Assembly (NCBI GenBank): GCA_021154325.1
Contig: JAJKIR010000186.1
Location: 1 to 45,461 of the forward strand
Reading direction: 5' to 3'
Source of the DNA: Gemmatimonas sp.
Lineage (GTDB): Bacteria; Gemmatimonadota; Gemmatimonadetes; Gemmatimonadales; Gemmatimonadaceae
Length of the DNA: 45,461 nt
The position numbers and the translations under genes were made by a program. Shown piece after piece: positions 24,973 through 33,101 of this stretch. Below the pieces are notes generated by a model, which made no database searches, had not been told where the DNA came from, and saw only the letters and a program-made list of their open reading frames with translations. The stretch's first letter is position 1; each line of letters starts with the position of its first letter.

Positions 24973-26592
24973 GTGCAGCGCCGCTCGCTTCTTTCGTTCA
25001 CGATCGCTCTCGCGCTCGGCTGTCGTGCACCCGCGACGATGTCGGGTTCTACGTCGTCGCCAGCGACGCAGTCGGCGCCGACCACGCGCTACGAGATCGC
25101 GTATCGCATCGCGATGCCCGATCCGGCGTCGCATCTCTTCGACGTCCGCATTGACATCGGCAACATCACGGGCGACGAGCTTCGCTTGCAGATGCCCGTG
25201 TGGTCACCGGGGCGCTACGCGCGCTTCGACTTCGCGCGAACGGTTGAGAGCCTCACGATCACCGGTGCTGCCGGTGCGCCCGTGTCCTGGGCGCGAGAGA
25301 ACGGCTCCCTCTGGCGCGTACGCACCACGGGCGTGCGCCAGCTGGTCGTGCAGTATCGCGTCTTCGCGAACACGCTCTCCGGCACGTTCAGCGTGCTCGA
25401 CACAGCGCATGCGAACTGGAACGGGGCATCGGTGTTCATGTACGTCGTCGACCACAAGCCGGATCCGGTCTCGCTGCATGTCGATCTCCCCGCCGGCTGG
25501 CACATCATGAATGGAGACACGCGCACGCCGGATCAGACCGACTACCACTTCGAGAACTATGATCGTCTGATCGATACGCCGACCGAGGTCGCGCCCGCGC
25601 TCATGGTCGACAGCTTCAACGTCGACGGACGTCTCTACCGCTCGATGGTGCACTACAACGGGCCATCGACCGCCGCGCTGCGCCGCCGCTTCGTGGGGGA
25701 CGTCCAGAAGATCGTTCGCTATGAGAACACGGTCTTTGGCGCACCGCCGCTCGAGATGTACACGTTCATCTTCAACATCGGCTACGCGGGCGGCGACGGG
25801 ATGGAGCACCTGTACTCGACGCAGATCATCAACCGGCAGCCATGGCGCGACGAAGACATGGCGCTCTCGGGCATCAGCTCGGCGTCGCACGAGTACTTTC
25901 ACGTCTGGAACGTGAAGCGCGTGCGGCCCATCGCTCTCGGACCCTTCGACTACTCGCGCGAGCAGTACCAGCCGAGCCTCTGGGTCGCGGAAGGGTGGAC
26001 CCAGTACTACGGCGAGGTCGCGCTCTTTCGCGGGTCGGTGCTGCCACGCGACGGCTTCTATCCTATGATCGCCAACGCGATCGTCCGGCCGAATCTCACC
26101 GACCCAGGTCGAAAGGAGGTCTCGGCGCGCATGGCCTCGTTCGAGGCGCCGTTCTGGGATGGCGCCCGCGCCGGGTACGCAGTGAACCCGAGCAGCTTCT
26201 TCAGCTATTACACCAAAGGCGCTGGCCTCGCGCTCTATCTCGATCTCTTTATTCGCTCTCGGACCAACAACGCGCGCTCCCTCGACGATGCTTTCCGCAA
26301 TCTGCGTCGACTGAGTTGGGAGCAGGCTAACGCGTCCTATTACCTGCAGGGGCGCGGCTACACGGAGGAGGACGTGGAGCGCGCCGTGAGCGAAGCCGCC
26401 GGGATCGATCTGCACGACTGGTTCACCAGCCACGTCGGCGGCACCGAGGATCCCGACTACGACACCGTACTCTCGGCCGCCGGACTCCGTCTCGTTCGCG
26501 GTGGCGACGAGTGGTCCATCGAGGAGATGCCTAACGCGACGGCTGGCCAGCGCCGCATCCGCGACGGCTGGATCACAGGACGCAGCGGCTGA
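24973..26592 (+). CDS. M61-family peptidase lipoprotein without a PDZ domain
   Basis: A 539-residue secreted metallopeptidase of the glycyl-aminopeptidase type. The GTG start at 24973 follows GGAGG (24964-24968) and gives a lipoprotein signal ending in LALGC (C17). The N-terminal beta domain (about 35-230) precedes the gluzincin domain with HEYFH (306-310) and the downstream glutamate in LWVAEGWTQYYGE. Most M61 proteins continue into a PDZ domain; here the protein stops soon after SAAGLRLVRGGDEW, at the point where PDZ would begin, so it is a short form. It ends three bases from the convergent exporter gene. Confidence 0.88.
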   Translation: MQRRSLLSFTIALALGCRAPATMSGSTSSPATQSAPTTRYEIAYRIAMPDPASHLFDVRIDIGNITGDELRLQMPVWSPGRYARFDFARTVESLTITGAAGAPVSWARENGSLWRVRTTGVRQLVVQYRVFANTLSGTFSVLDTAHANWNGASVFMYVVDHKPDPVSLHVDLPAGWHIMNGDTRTPDQTDYHFENYDRLIDTPTEVAPALMVDSFNVDGRLYRSMVHYNGPSTAALRRRFVGDVQKIVRYENTVFGAPPLEMYTFIFNIGYAGGDGMEHLYSTQIINRQPWRDEDMALSGISSASHEYFHVWNVKRVRPIALGPFDYSREQYQPSLWVAEGWTQYYGEVALFRGSVLPRDGFYPMIANAIVRPNLTDPGRKEVSARMASFEAPFWDGARAGYAVNPSSFFSYYTKGAGLALYLDLFIRSRTNNARSLDDAFRNLRRLSWEQANASYYLQGRGYTEEDVERAVSEAAGIDLHDWFTSHVGGTEDPDYDTVLSAAGLRLVRGGDEWSIEEMPNATAGQRRIRDGWITGRSG

Positions 26593-26595
26593 CTG

Positions 26596-27600
26596 TTAGC
26601 CGGCGCGTCGCTTCGTCGATTCGGCTTTTAGGAAACGATCACCATCGCGTGCCGTCGCGGTCGCCGCAGCCCGTGCCGGGCCGCGCGAGTTCGCCAGCGT
26701 GATCAACGCCACGGCGCCGAGGATGATCGCGGCGGCGAGGAGCATCCGCGGGGTCAGCGGCTCACCAGCAACCGCCCAGCCCAGCACCACCGCGACGACC
26801 GGATTCACGTACGCGTACGTCGACGCCTTGGCGGGAGTGGTCGCGCCTAGCAGATAGATGTATGCGGTGAAGCCGATCAACGATCCGAAGGTCACGAGGT
26901 ACAGAAAGCCCACCATCGACGGCCCCGTGACGGCGCTCAGGTTGAAATGCCGCGGTTCGCCGGCGAGGACGCTCACCACGAGAAACGCCGCGCCACCCAT
27001 CAGCATCTGCATCCCTGTCGCCAGCTGTGCCGACGCGGCGCGCGGTGCATAACGACTGTAGATGGAGCCGAGCGCCCAGAGCATCGCGCCCACGACCGGG
27101 ACGAGTGCCGCACCGACATCAAGTCGCGACGCACCGCCGCGCGCGAACGCGTCCGGCCCGATGAGAAGCGCGAGGCCGGCGAGCCCCAATCCAAGTCCAA
27201 CGAAGACCGCCGGCGCTGGCCGCTTGCCGCCAGGGCGCGCCCACTCGAACACCACCATCCACAAGGGCACGATCGCGACGATCAGCGCCACGAGACCCGA
27301 GGGCACGTGCTGCTCCGCCCAGATCACCGCGCCATTGCCGCCGACGAGCAACAGAACGCCCGTGATGAACGCCGAGCGCCACTGCGCCCGCGTTGGTGCG
27401 GCGCTGCCACGCAGCCGCGTGAAGGCGTAGAGGAGAATGCCGGAGATGAGAAATCGCGCGCCGCCCATGAGGAACGGCGGTATCGTCTCGACCGCGTAGC
27501 GAATCGCGAGGTACGTCGATCCCCAAATGACGTAGACGGCCGCGAAGGCGGCGATGACGTTGGCGCGCGACGATGGCACCGCGCGCGACTCGGCTGTCAT
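26596..27600 (-). CDS. EamA/DMT-superfamily transporter
   Basis: A 334-residue inner-membrane protein with about ten hydrophobic helices in two EamA repeats (N-terminal AFAAVYVIWGSTYLAIRY, second repeat from about residue 160). It resembles the YedA/RhaT-type drug/metabolite exporters. Its ATG overlaps the stop of an Lrp-type regulator by four bases (ATGA). Lrp-family regulators often control amino acid exporters, so export of an amino acid or related metabolite is a reasonable guess. The C-terminal tail is basic and cytoplasmic. Confidence 0.9.
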   Translation of the reverse strand: MTAESRAVPSSRANVIAAFAAVYVIWGSTYLAIRYAVETIPPFLMGGARFLISGILLYAFTRLRGSAAPTRAQWRSAFITGVLLLVGGNGAVIWAEQHVPSGLVALIVAIVPLWMVVFEWARPGGKRPAPAVFVGLGLGLAGLALLIGPDAFARGGASRLDVGAALVPVVGAMLWALGSIYSRYAPRAASAQLATGMQMLMGGAAFLVVSVLAGEPRHFNLSAVTGPSMVGFLYLVTFGSLIGFTAYIYLLGATTPAKASTYAYVNPVVAVVLGWAVAGEPLTPRMLLAAAIILGAVALITLANSRGPARAAATATARDGDRFLKAESTKRRAG

Positions 27601-28127
27601 CGGCGCGCCTCGGGGTCGTGGTCCGTGCCGATCGGAAGGCGGTAGCTCTCCTTGAGTGTGCCGAGAGCGATCGTCGTGCGCGTCGATCGAACGGACTTGA
27701 TGGCACCGATCCGCTCGCGAAGCAGCGTGCCTAACGCGTCGGTATCCGCCACGCGCACCTTGACAAGGTAGCAGTCCTCACCGGCCACATGATGGACTTC
27801 CTGCGCCTCGGGGATCTTTGCCAGGAGCGTTCCCGTGCGCGTATCGCCGACGCCATCCTCGCCGCGCACGAAGATGAAGGCGGTGAGTCCGAGGCCGACG
27901 ACCTTGGCGTTCACGCGCGCTTCGTAGCCATCGATGATGTGGCGCTCCTCGAGCTTGCGAATCCGGTCGAAGATCGCCGACGGCGCCATCCCGAGGCGCC
28001 GCGCGATCTCGGCGTTCGCCATTCGTGCGTCGCGCTGCAGAAAGGCGACGATCTGGCGATCGGTGTCGTCGAGCGTTCGGCCCGCGGCGGTCACGGGCAC
28101 GTCGAGGGTATCAAGTGAGTGGCTCAT
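27597..28127 (-). CDS. Lrp/AsnC-family transcriptional regulator
   Basis: A 176-residue feast/famine regulator. The N-terminal helix-turn-helix (about 18-70) reads LDDTDRQIVAFLQRDARMANAEIARRLGMAPSAIFDRIRKLE in parts, and the C-terminal RAM domain (about 85-160) includes VHHVAGEDCYLVKVRV. I chose the ATG at 28127. A consensus-like promoter ends just before it with no ribosome-binding site, suggesting a leaderless transcript. It is coupled to the EamA exporter, which it probably controls. A GCCTAACG word in it supplies a rare TTA leucine codon (27729). Confidence 0.93.
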   Translation of the reverse strand: MSHSLDTLDVPVTAAGRTLDDTDRQIVAFLQRDARMANAEIARRLGMAPSAIFDRIRKLEERHIIDGYEARVNAKVVGLGLTAFIFVRGEDGVGDTRTGTLLAKIPEAQEVHHVAGEDCYLVKVRVADTDALGTLLRERIGAIKSVRSTRTTIALGTLKESYRLPIGTDHDPEARR

Positions 28128-28133
28128 GCCGAA

Positions 28134-28162
28134 CGTATATCGGCGATATGGGCTGTTTTCAA
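28134..28162 (-). promoter_or_regulatory. Predicted sigma-70-type promoter for the lrp-eamA operon
   Basis: On the minus strand, TTGAAA (28162-28157) and TATACG (28139-28134) are separated by exactly 17 bases. The expected transcription start falls on or next to the A of the ATG at 28127, and no Shine-Dalgarno sequence is present. The surrounding sequence is AT-rich and contains GAATATTC and GAACGTTC palindromes that could be autoregulatory Lrp sites. Confidence 0.55.
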
Positions 28163-28259
28163 GAATATTCGTCGAATTTGACATAAGTATGACGAACGTT
28201 CAACGATACGCCCCGTGACATTCAAGCGCCGTCACTCGCACCGGCATCCTACTCCCGGT

Positions 28260-28871
28260 ATGCTCACGCACCTCGACGAGCCAGAGACCTTCATCGCCGC
28301 GATGCCTTCGCCGCCACCAGACCGCGACGCCGAGCGCGCGCTCGTCGACCGCGCCCGCGGCGGCGACGTCGGCGCGTTCGAGGCACTCTATCGGGCCAAT
28401 GTGGGCCGTGTCTATGCGCTTGCGTTGCGACTCACCGCCGACCGGCGCGACGCCACCGAGCTCACCCAGGACGTCTTTGTGCACGCCTGGCGACGTCTCG
28501 GGACCTTCCGCGGCGACGCGGTGTTCGCGACCTGGCTCCATCGCATCGCCGTCAACTCGCTCTTCATGCGCGTTCGCGGCGACCGCCGTCGCGCCGCCCG
28601 CATCGGCGCTCCGGGCGACGATGCCACGGGCGACGAACCACCGGCGGCCCTCGATGCAGGCTACGCACGCGTCGTCGACGTGGAGCAGGCGGTGGACCTC
28701 GAGCGCGCCATCGCCGCGCTGCCGCCGGGCGCGCGACGCGTATTCGTGCTCTACGACATCCTCGGCTACCGCCACGAGGAGATCGCGCGACTCACCGGAT
28801 TGGCTGAAGGCACTCTGCGCGCACAGCTTCATCGCGCGCGCAAGCTGCTGATGGAGGCACTCGATCGATGA
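28260..28871 (+). CDS. ECF-type RNA polymerase sigma factor
   Basis: A 203-residue sigma factor. Region 2 is clear (GAFEALYRANVGRVYALALRLT and ELTQDVFVHAWRRL), and region 4 contains LPPGARRVFVLYDILGYRHEEIARLTG with the recognition helix EGTLRAQLHRARKLL. The start is uncertain: ATG at 28260 is chosen, with GTG at 28215 and ATG at 28302 as alternatives. It overlaps the next gene, a zinc-type anti-sigma factor, by ATGA, giving a classic sigma/anti-sigma pair. It is divergent from the lrp gene. Confidence 0.92.
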   Translation: MLTHLDEPETFIAAMPSPPPDRDAERALVDRARGGDVGAFEALYRANVGRVYALALRLTADRRDATELTQDVFVHAWRRLGTFRGDAVFATWLHRIAVNSLFMRVRGDRRRAARIGAPGDDATGDEPPAALDAGYARVVDVEQAVDLERAIAALPPGARRVFVLYDILGYRHEEIARLTGLAEGTLRAQLHRARKLLMEALDR

Positions 28872-29527
28872 CCCACGACAATCAATCGCATCCGTCTTTC
28901 GACGAGCTCAATGATTTCGTCGACGACAGGCTCACTCCTGCTGGCCGTCTCGACCTCGAGACGCACCTCGCTCTCTGCCCGCGCTGCGCCGGGGATCGCG
29001 ACCGACTCGAGCTTCTCCTGGATCAGAGCCGCTCGTTGGCCGCCGAGGTCGAGCCGCCGGCAGAGATCTGGTCCGGCGTCCACCAGCGGATCGCAGGACG
29101 ATCACCGTTAGGCAGGCGCCGTTCCTGGCTGCTCGCTGCGGCGGCACTTCTGCTCGTCGCCGTCTCGTCGGCCGTCACCGCGCTCCTCGTTCGTCGCCCG
29201 CAGACCGTCGCCGTTAGGCAGTCCGCTCCGGCGGCGCCGCTCGCAGGGGTCGGGCTGCCGGTCGCCGCCCGCGCCGTCGATGCGGATTACCAGGCCGTCA
29301 TTCGCGAGCTAGACGAGAGCCTCGCCCAGCGGCGCGCGCAGCTCGCGCCCGAAACGATCGCCAAGGTCGAGGCCAGTCTCCGCGTCGTCGATGAGGCGAT
29401 CGGCGAGGCTCGGCACGCCCTTGCCGCCGATCCCGCCAATCGGGATCTCGTCGACCTGCTCGCCGCATCCTACGAGCGCAAGCTGGAGCTGCTGCGCCGG
29501 GCGAGCGAGCTGCTGCCGGCGACGTGA
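28868..29527 (+). CDS. Membrane anti-sigma factor with zinc-finger HC2 domain
   Basis: A 219-residue single-pass protein. The N-terminal anti-sigma zinc site is H33, C37 and C40 (ETHLALCPRC), expected to bind the preceding ECF sigma factor in the cytoplasm. The transmembrane helix is about residues 86-107. The periplasmic part is a helical, probably coiled-coil region (DYQAVIRELDESLAQRRAQL) that may sense envelope state. Two CGTTAGGC words lie in it (29106 and 29212). It is joined to the sigma gene by ATGA and to the DUF4097 gene by GTGA. Confidence 0.9.
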   Translation: MTHDNQSHPSFDELNDFVDDRLTPAGRLDLETHLALCPRCAGDRDRLELLLDQSRSLAAEVEPPAEIWSGVHQRIAGRSPLGRRRSWLLAAAALLLVAVSSAVTALLVRRPQTVAVRQSAPAAPLAGVGLPVAARAVDADYQAVIRELDESLAQRRAQLAPETIAKVEASLRVVDEAIGEARHALAADPANRDLVDLLAASYERKLELLRRASELLPAT

Positions 29528-30489
29528 GCAGCTCACCCGCACCCAAATTCTCTCGGAGAGTCTCCGTGTCGTCTTCTGCTCCATACCGCCCGCTCCTCTT
29601 CGCCTGGTTCGCGATCCTCGCCGCTGCGCCGTATGCGGCGTCGCAACAGGTGGTGGAGAGCCGACGCGCGGTCACCGCCACGGCGTCGGTCCGAATCTCC
29701 GGCACCTTCGCCGAGCTGCGCATCCGAGGATGGAACAAGGACAGCGTCGTCATCACCGGCAGCGTGCCTAACGACGCACACTTCGCCGGCGGCTTCCTCG
29801 CTCCCGCCGGCGGGCCGTCGCCTGGTGCCAAGTTCTTCGTCGAGAGTCCCACAGGCGTGCCCGCCGGCACGCTCGAGCTCCGCGTGCCGGTCGGCGCGCG
29901 GGTGTGGGCAAAGGCGGGGAGTGCGACGATCGACGCCGAAGGCGTCACCGGCGGTCTCGATCTCAATGTCATCGGCGGATCAGTGCACGTCACCGGAAGT
30001 CCGCGCGAGCTCACCGTCGAAGCGATGGATGGCGCGATCACCGTCGAGGGCGCGGCACCGTGGGCGCGCCTCAAAACCGCGAGCGGCAACATCACTCTCG
30101 GTACAGGCAGCGAGGACGCGGCCGTGACGACGGTCAGCGGCGACATTCACGTCGCCGGCCGATACGAGCGATTGCGCCTGTCGTCGGTCACCGGACCGGT
30201 CGCTTTCAATGGCGACATCGTTCGCGGCGGCTCGCTCGACGTCGACACCCATAGCGGCACCGTCGATCTGCGCTTCCCGCCGAAGCTCTCCGCCGACGTC
30301 GACATCGCGACGATGTCCGGACGGATCGAGAATGCGTTCAACAAACGCTCGCCCATACCAGGCCGCGAAGGCCGTGGCGAGGAGCTCGCCTTCACCGCCG
30401 GCACCGGCGGCGCGCGCATCTACGTCAGGAGCTTCAAGGGCAACGTGAAGCTCTCGCAGCTATCGCAGATCTACTTGAAGACTTTCTGA
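29524..30489 (+). CDS. Secreted DUF4097-family beta-repeat protein
   Basis: A 321-residue exported protein, signal peptide ending near AAPYAASQ (about residue 40). The body is a right-handed beta-helix-like repeat with recurring GDI, GSV and SGR turns (ASGNITLG, TVSGDIHVAG, THSGTVDLRF, TMSGRIENAF), typical of the DUF4097/DUF4098 putative adhesin family. Such proteins are often cotranscribed with ECF sigma/anti-sigma pairs, as here (GTGA overlap), and are thought to act in envelope stress sensing. No enzymatic motif is seen. Confidence 0.85.
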   Translation: MSSSPAPKFSRRVSVSSSAPYRPLLFAWFAILAAAPYAASQQVVESRRAVTATASVRISGTFAELRIRGWNKDSVVITGSVPNDAHFAGGFLAPAGGPSPGAKFFVESPTGVPAGTLELRVPVGARVWAKAGSATIDAEGVTGGLDLNVIGGSVHVTGSPRELTVEAMDGAITVEGAAPWARLKTASGNITLGTGSEDAAVTTVSGDIHVAGRYERLRLSSVTGPVAFNGDIVRGGSLDVDTHSGTVDLRFPPKLSADVDIATMSGRIENAFNKRSPIPGREGRGEELAFTAGTGGARIYVRSFKGNVKLSQLSQIYLKTF

Positions 30490-30528
30490 TCGTTAGGCAC
30501 GCCGACCACCCCCACCGAGGAGTAAACC

Positions 30529-31059
30529 ATGCGCTCGCCACTGAAGCTGTCGCTCTCCCTCGCCGCCGTTGTCGCATCTGCCGCTCTCGTCGCCGCCGCG
30601 CCATCCGCGGGCGCTCGTCGCGCGGGCCCGCCATGGATCTCCATCGAGTACCCAGCCAACCCACTCGACCCCGCCACGCGCGGCGCCTATCTGCTCGTCC
30701 ATGCCTTCCACCACCAGACCCCGATGGAGTCCACCGTACGTGGCACGGCTGAGGGGCTCGTTGGCGGTGAACGAAAGTCGATCGCGCTGCGGTTCGAGAG
30801 CACCGGCCGCACCGGTGTCTACGCGCTGCGAAAGCAATGGGACGACGACGGCGTCTGGTCGCTCGTCATCTCCGCTGGACAGGGCGACGGCACTCCTGCG
30901 CAGGCGCTCGTCGAGCTCGCCGCCGACGGAGGCATCAGCTCGGTTCGCGTCCCAACGACGCGGCAGCGTGAATGGACCATTCCGCGGGCGATCACCGCGC
31001 AGGAAGTTGAGCAATCTCTACAGTCGCGCGCCACGCGTACCGCGCAGGCCAAACGCTGA
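30529..31059 (+). CDS. Hypothetical secreted protein, 176 aa
   Basis: Begins with a clear signal peptide (KLSLSLAAVVASAALVAAAP), mature protein about 145 residues. The mature part reads like a small beta-sandwich (WISIEYPANPLDPATRGAYLLVHAF, then GVYALRKQWDDDGVWSLVIS) with a conserved-looking PxNPxDPxTRGAxLxVHxxHH region. I do not recognise a family. A well-placed GAGGAG-like site precedes the ATG. It lies 39 bases after the DUF4097 gene and is probably in the same sigma-controlled operon. A CGTTAGGC word (30491) sits in the gap. Confidence 0.72.
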   Translation: MRSPLKLSLSLAAVVASAALVAAAPSAGARRAGPPWISIEYPANPLDPATRGAYLLVHAFHHQTPMESTVRGTAEGLVGGERKSIALRFESTGRTGVYALRKQWDDDGVWSLVISAGQGDGTPAQALVELAADGGISSVRVPTTRQREWTIPRAITAQEVEQSLQSRATRTAQAKR

Positions 31060-31071
31060 GAATTGTTTGTG

Positions 31072-31107
31072 CTCGTCGCCGCGTCGTGACTCGGCCGCGG
31101 CGGCGAG
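31072..31107. terminator. Hairpin between convergent secreted-protein and GMC oxidoreductase genes
   Basis: CTCGTCGCCGCG (31072-31083) pairs with CGCGGCGGCGAG (31096-31107) over 12 positions with one G-T type mismatch and a 12-base loop. It lies in the 70-base gap between two convergent genes and probably ends the upstream transcript. No T-tract follows. Confidence 0.5.
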
Positions 31108-31129
31108 GGTCCATCTCTGCGCAGGACTG

Positions 31130-32659
31130 TCAGGCGGTGGTGAGTGTGACGCGTCCCCCTAGTAGTTCTCCCGCGTCCGCTCGCACCGCCTGTGCAGTTC
31201 TGTCCGCGAGCGCCATCACCGTCACGTACGGATTGATCTCGAGCGCGTCCGGAAAGAGACTCGAGTCGGCCACGCGCAGCCACGGGATTCCGTGCACGCG
31301 TCCCCAACTGTCGGTCACGGAATCACTCGCGCTCCGGCCCATTCCGCACCCACCCATCAGGTGCGCCGCAGAGATCGAGATCCGGCCACTCTGAAAGTTC
31401 CGTTCGCTGATCAAGGAATCGAGCCGGTCCTGCATCGATCGGTCGAGCAGGGGTGGATCCGCCGACGGCGCGTGCACGCGCTCGGCGCCAGCCGCGAAGA
31501 ATATCCGAGCGGAAGCGCGGGTCGCCCGTACGAGCGATGTGACGACGGCGTCGGTGAACCGATAGTGCACCACTGGCCGTCCCGTCGCATTCACCGCCAC
31601 GCGATTGCCCGGCGCCGCGCGGTCGCAGGCGAGCACGAGAATCATCTGCAGCCGCGGGAAGGCGCGCATCAACGCGCTGTGCGACGCTCCGAAGCCGGTG
31701 AGATTCTTCGCCGTCACGAACGGGAAGTACATGCACGTCTCGAGGACGAAGCCTTCCGCCTCGGCGCGGTCGACGTAGAAGCTTTTGGGGTGACCGACGT
31801 CGTTCGTGATCGCGCGCGGCTGTTCGGCGACGAGAATGTGTGCCGGGTGACAGGTGAATCCCTCTCCGAGACGCGGCACGGCCCGGGCGAGCCCGGAGCG
31901 GAGCAGCAGCGCCGACGTCCCGATCGATCCGCCTGCGCAGACGACGATCCCTGCCCGAATGCGATAGCTTCCTGCCGGCCACTCCGACGGCGCGCCCTTC
32001 TCACCAGCGGCGAGTTCGCGAACGTGCGCGACAACGACGCGATCCTCGATGCGCAACGCCTCCGCCCGTGTTACGACCTGGACGCCCATTCGCTCGGCCG
32101 CGGGCAACTGCACGCGGTTCGTTCCCATCTTGGCACCGTTTGGACAACCGAGGTTGCAGAGACTCGATCCGCGGCAGCCGCGCACGTTGAGTGGAAACTG
32201 CTCGGCGTGGTAGCCGGTGCGCTTGCACCCTTCCACGAAGAGCCGGTTGTTGTCGTTCAGCTCCTCGTCAGGCAGGAAATGAACATTGTTCTCGACCATG
32301 TAGCGGCGCGACCGCTCCTCGATGTCCCCATGCGCGAGACCGGGAACGCTCCATCGCTCGATGACTCGTCGTGGTGCGACGAGCGATGTTCCCGTGTACA
32401 CGACCGTGGATCCACCATAGATCCGGCCGAAGGCGAGCGTCATCGTGCCGTCTGCCGTCAGGAAGCCGCCCGAGTCCTCGTACAGCGAGTCCGACATGTC
32501 GAGCTCATTGCCTGTGAACTCACGGTCGGCAAGTCGCGCCCCCTGTTCGAGGACGAGCACGCGTCGTCCTTCGGCGACCAGCCCGGCAAGCGCCTGCGCG
32601 ACGGTGCCGCCACCCGCGCCAGAGCCAATGATGACGACATCGTAATCGCGCTCGATCAT
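31130..32659 (-). CDS. GMC-family FAD oxidoreductase
   Basis: A 509-residue flavoprotein of the glucose-methanol-choline family. The FAD Rossmann motif is VVIIGSGAGGGTVA near residue 8. A cysteine cluster GCRGSSLCNLGCPNGAK resembles the segment found in cholesterol-oxidase and long-chain alcohol-oxidase branches. The C-terminal catalytic histidine lies in SAAHLMGGCGMG and the second catalytic asparagine in NPYVTVMALADR. The substrate, likely a lipid-like or cyclic alcohol, is unknown. Its ATG overlaps the stop of the preceding small subunit gene (ATGA). Confidence 0.88.
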   Translation of the reverse strand: MIERDYDVVIIGSGAGGGTVAQALAGLVAEGRRVLVLEQGARLADREFTGNELDMSDSLYEDSGGFLTADGTMTLAFGRIYGGSTVVYTGTSLVAPRRVIERWSVPGLAHGDIEERSRRYMVENNVHFLPDEELNDNNRLFVEGCKRTGYHAEQFPLNVRGCRGSSLCNLGCPNGAKMGTNRVQLPAAERMGVQVVTRAEALRIEDRVVVAHVRELAAGEKGAPSEWPAGSYRIRAGIVVCAGGSIGTSALLLRSGLARAVPRLGEGFTCHPAHILVAEQPRAITNDVGHPKSFYVDRAEAEGFVLETCMYFPFVTAKNLTGFGASHSALMRAFPRLQMILVLACDRAAPGNRVAVNATGRPVVHYRFTDAVVTSLVRATRASARIFFAAGAERVHAPSADPPLLDRSMQDRLDSLISERNFQSGRISISAAHLMGGCGMGRSASDSVTDSWGRVHGIPWLRVADSSLFPDALEINPYVTVMALADRTAQAVRADAGELLGGRVTLTTA

Positions 32660-33087
32660 TGGACGCCTGACCGTGCGCGGACGCCAGCCCACCCCGCCGG
32701 CGAGGCACGGTATCCGATCGCGCGCGCGGCGGCAGGCCGAGCGTAGTAACCCATGAACGCGAGCGTGCGCACTCCCCACACGCCGCGCCGGAGCGCGAGC
32801 ACGCGCGATCGAGCAAGTGACTCGAGCAGCGCGGTGCGTTTCGCCGCGGACAGCGAACGGAGGCCGCGGCCATGCCTAACGAGAGCCACGAGGTCGAGCG
32901 CCCGCAGGAAGAGGCCGAGCTGGCGCCGAACTGCCGCCGGCCGCGCCGCGATGGCGCGCGCGATGATCGCGGCGGCGTCGGTCCACTCATCATCGCTCAG
33001 GCTGACCGACTCCGGCACGACCGCGGCCATGATGGCCCGAAACCGGTCTCCACCGGGTATCACGGTCGCACCGCCGACGCCAACCAT
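32656..33087 (-). CDS. Small partner protein of the GMC oxidoreductase
   Basis: A 143-residue helical protein read from the ATG at 33087, which has AGGAAC upstream. Its pattern (FRAIMAAVVPES, then RRQLGLFLRALDL and a C-terminal FMGYYARPAA) is reminiscent of the subunit 3 of gluconate 2-dehydrogenase-like complexes, which accompanies GMC flavoproteins. It overlaps the oxidoreductase start by four bases and begins 14 bases after a histidine kinase gene. No signal peptide is apparent. The complex-partner role is inferred from position and weak pattern similarity. Confidence 0.72.
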   Translation of the reverse strand: MVGVGGATVIPGGDRFRAIMAAVVPESVSLSDDEWTDAAAIIARAIAARPAAVRRQLGLFLRALDLVALVRHGRGLRSLSAAKRTALLESLARSRVLALRRGVWGVRTLAFMGYYARPAAARAIGYRASPAGWAGVRARSGVQ

Positions 33088-33101
33088 GATGTTCCTGTTT
33101 G

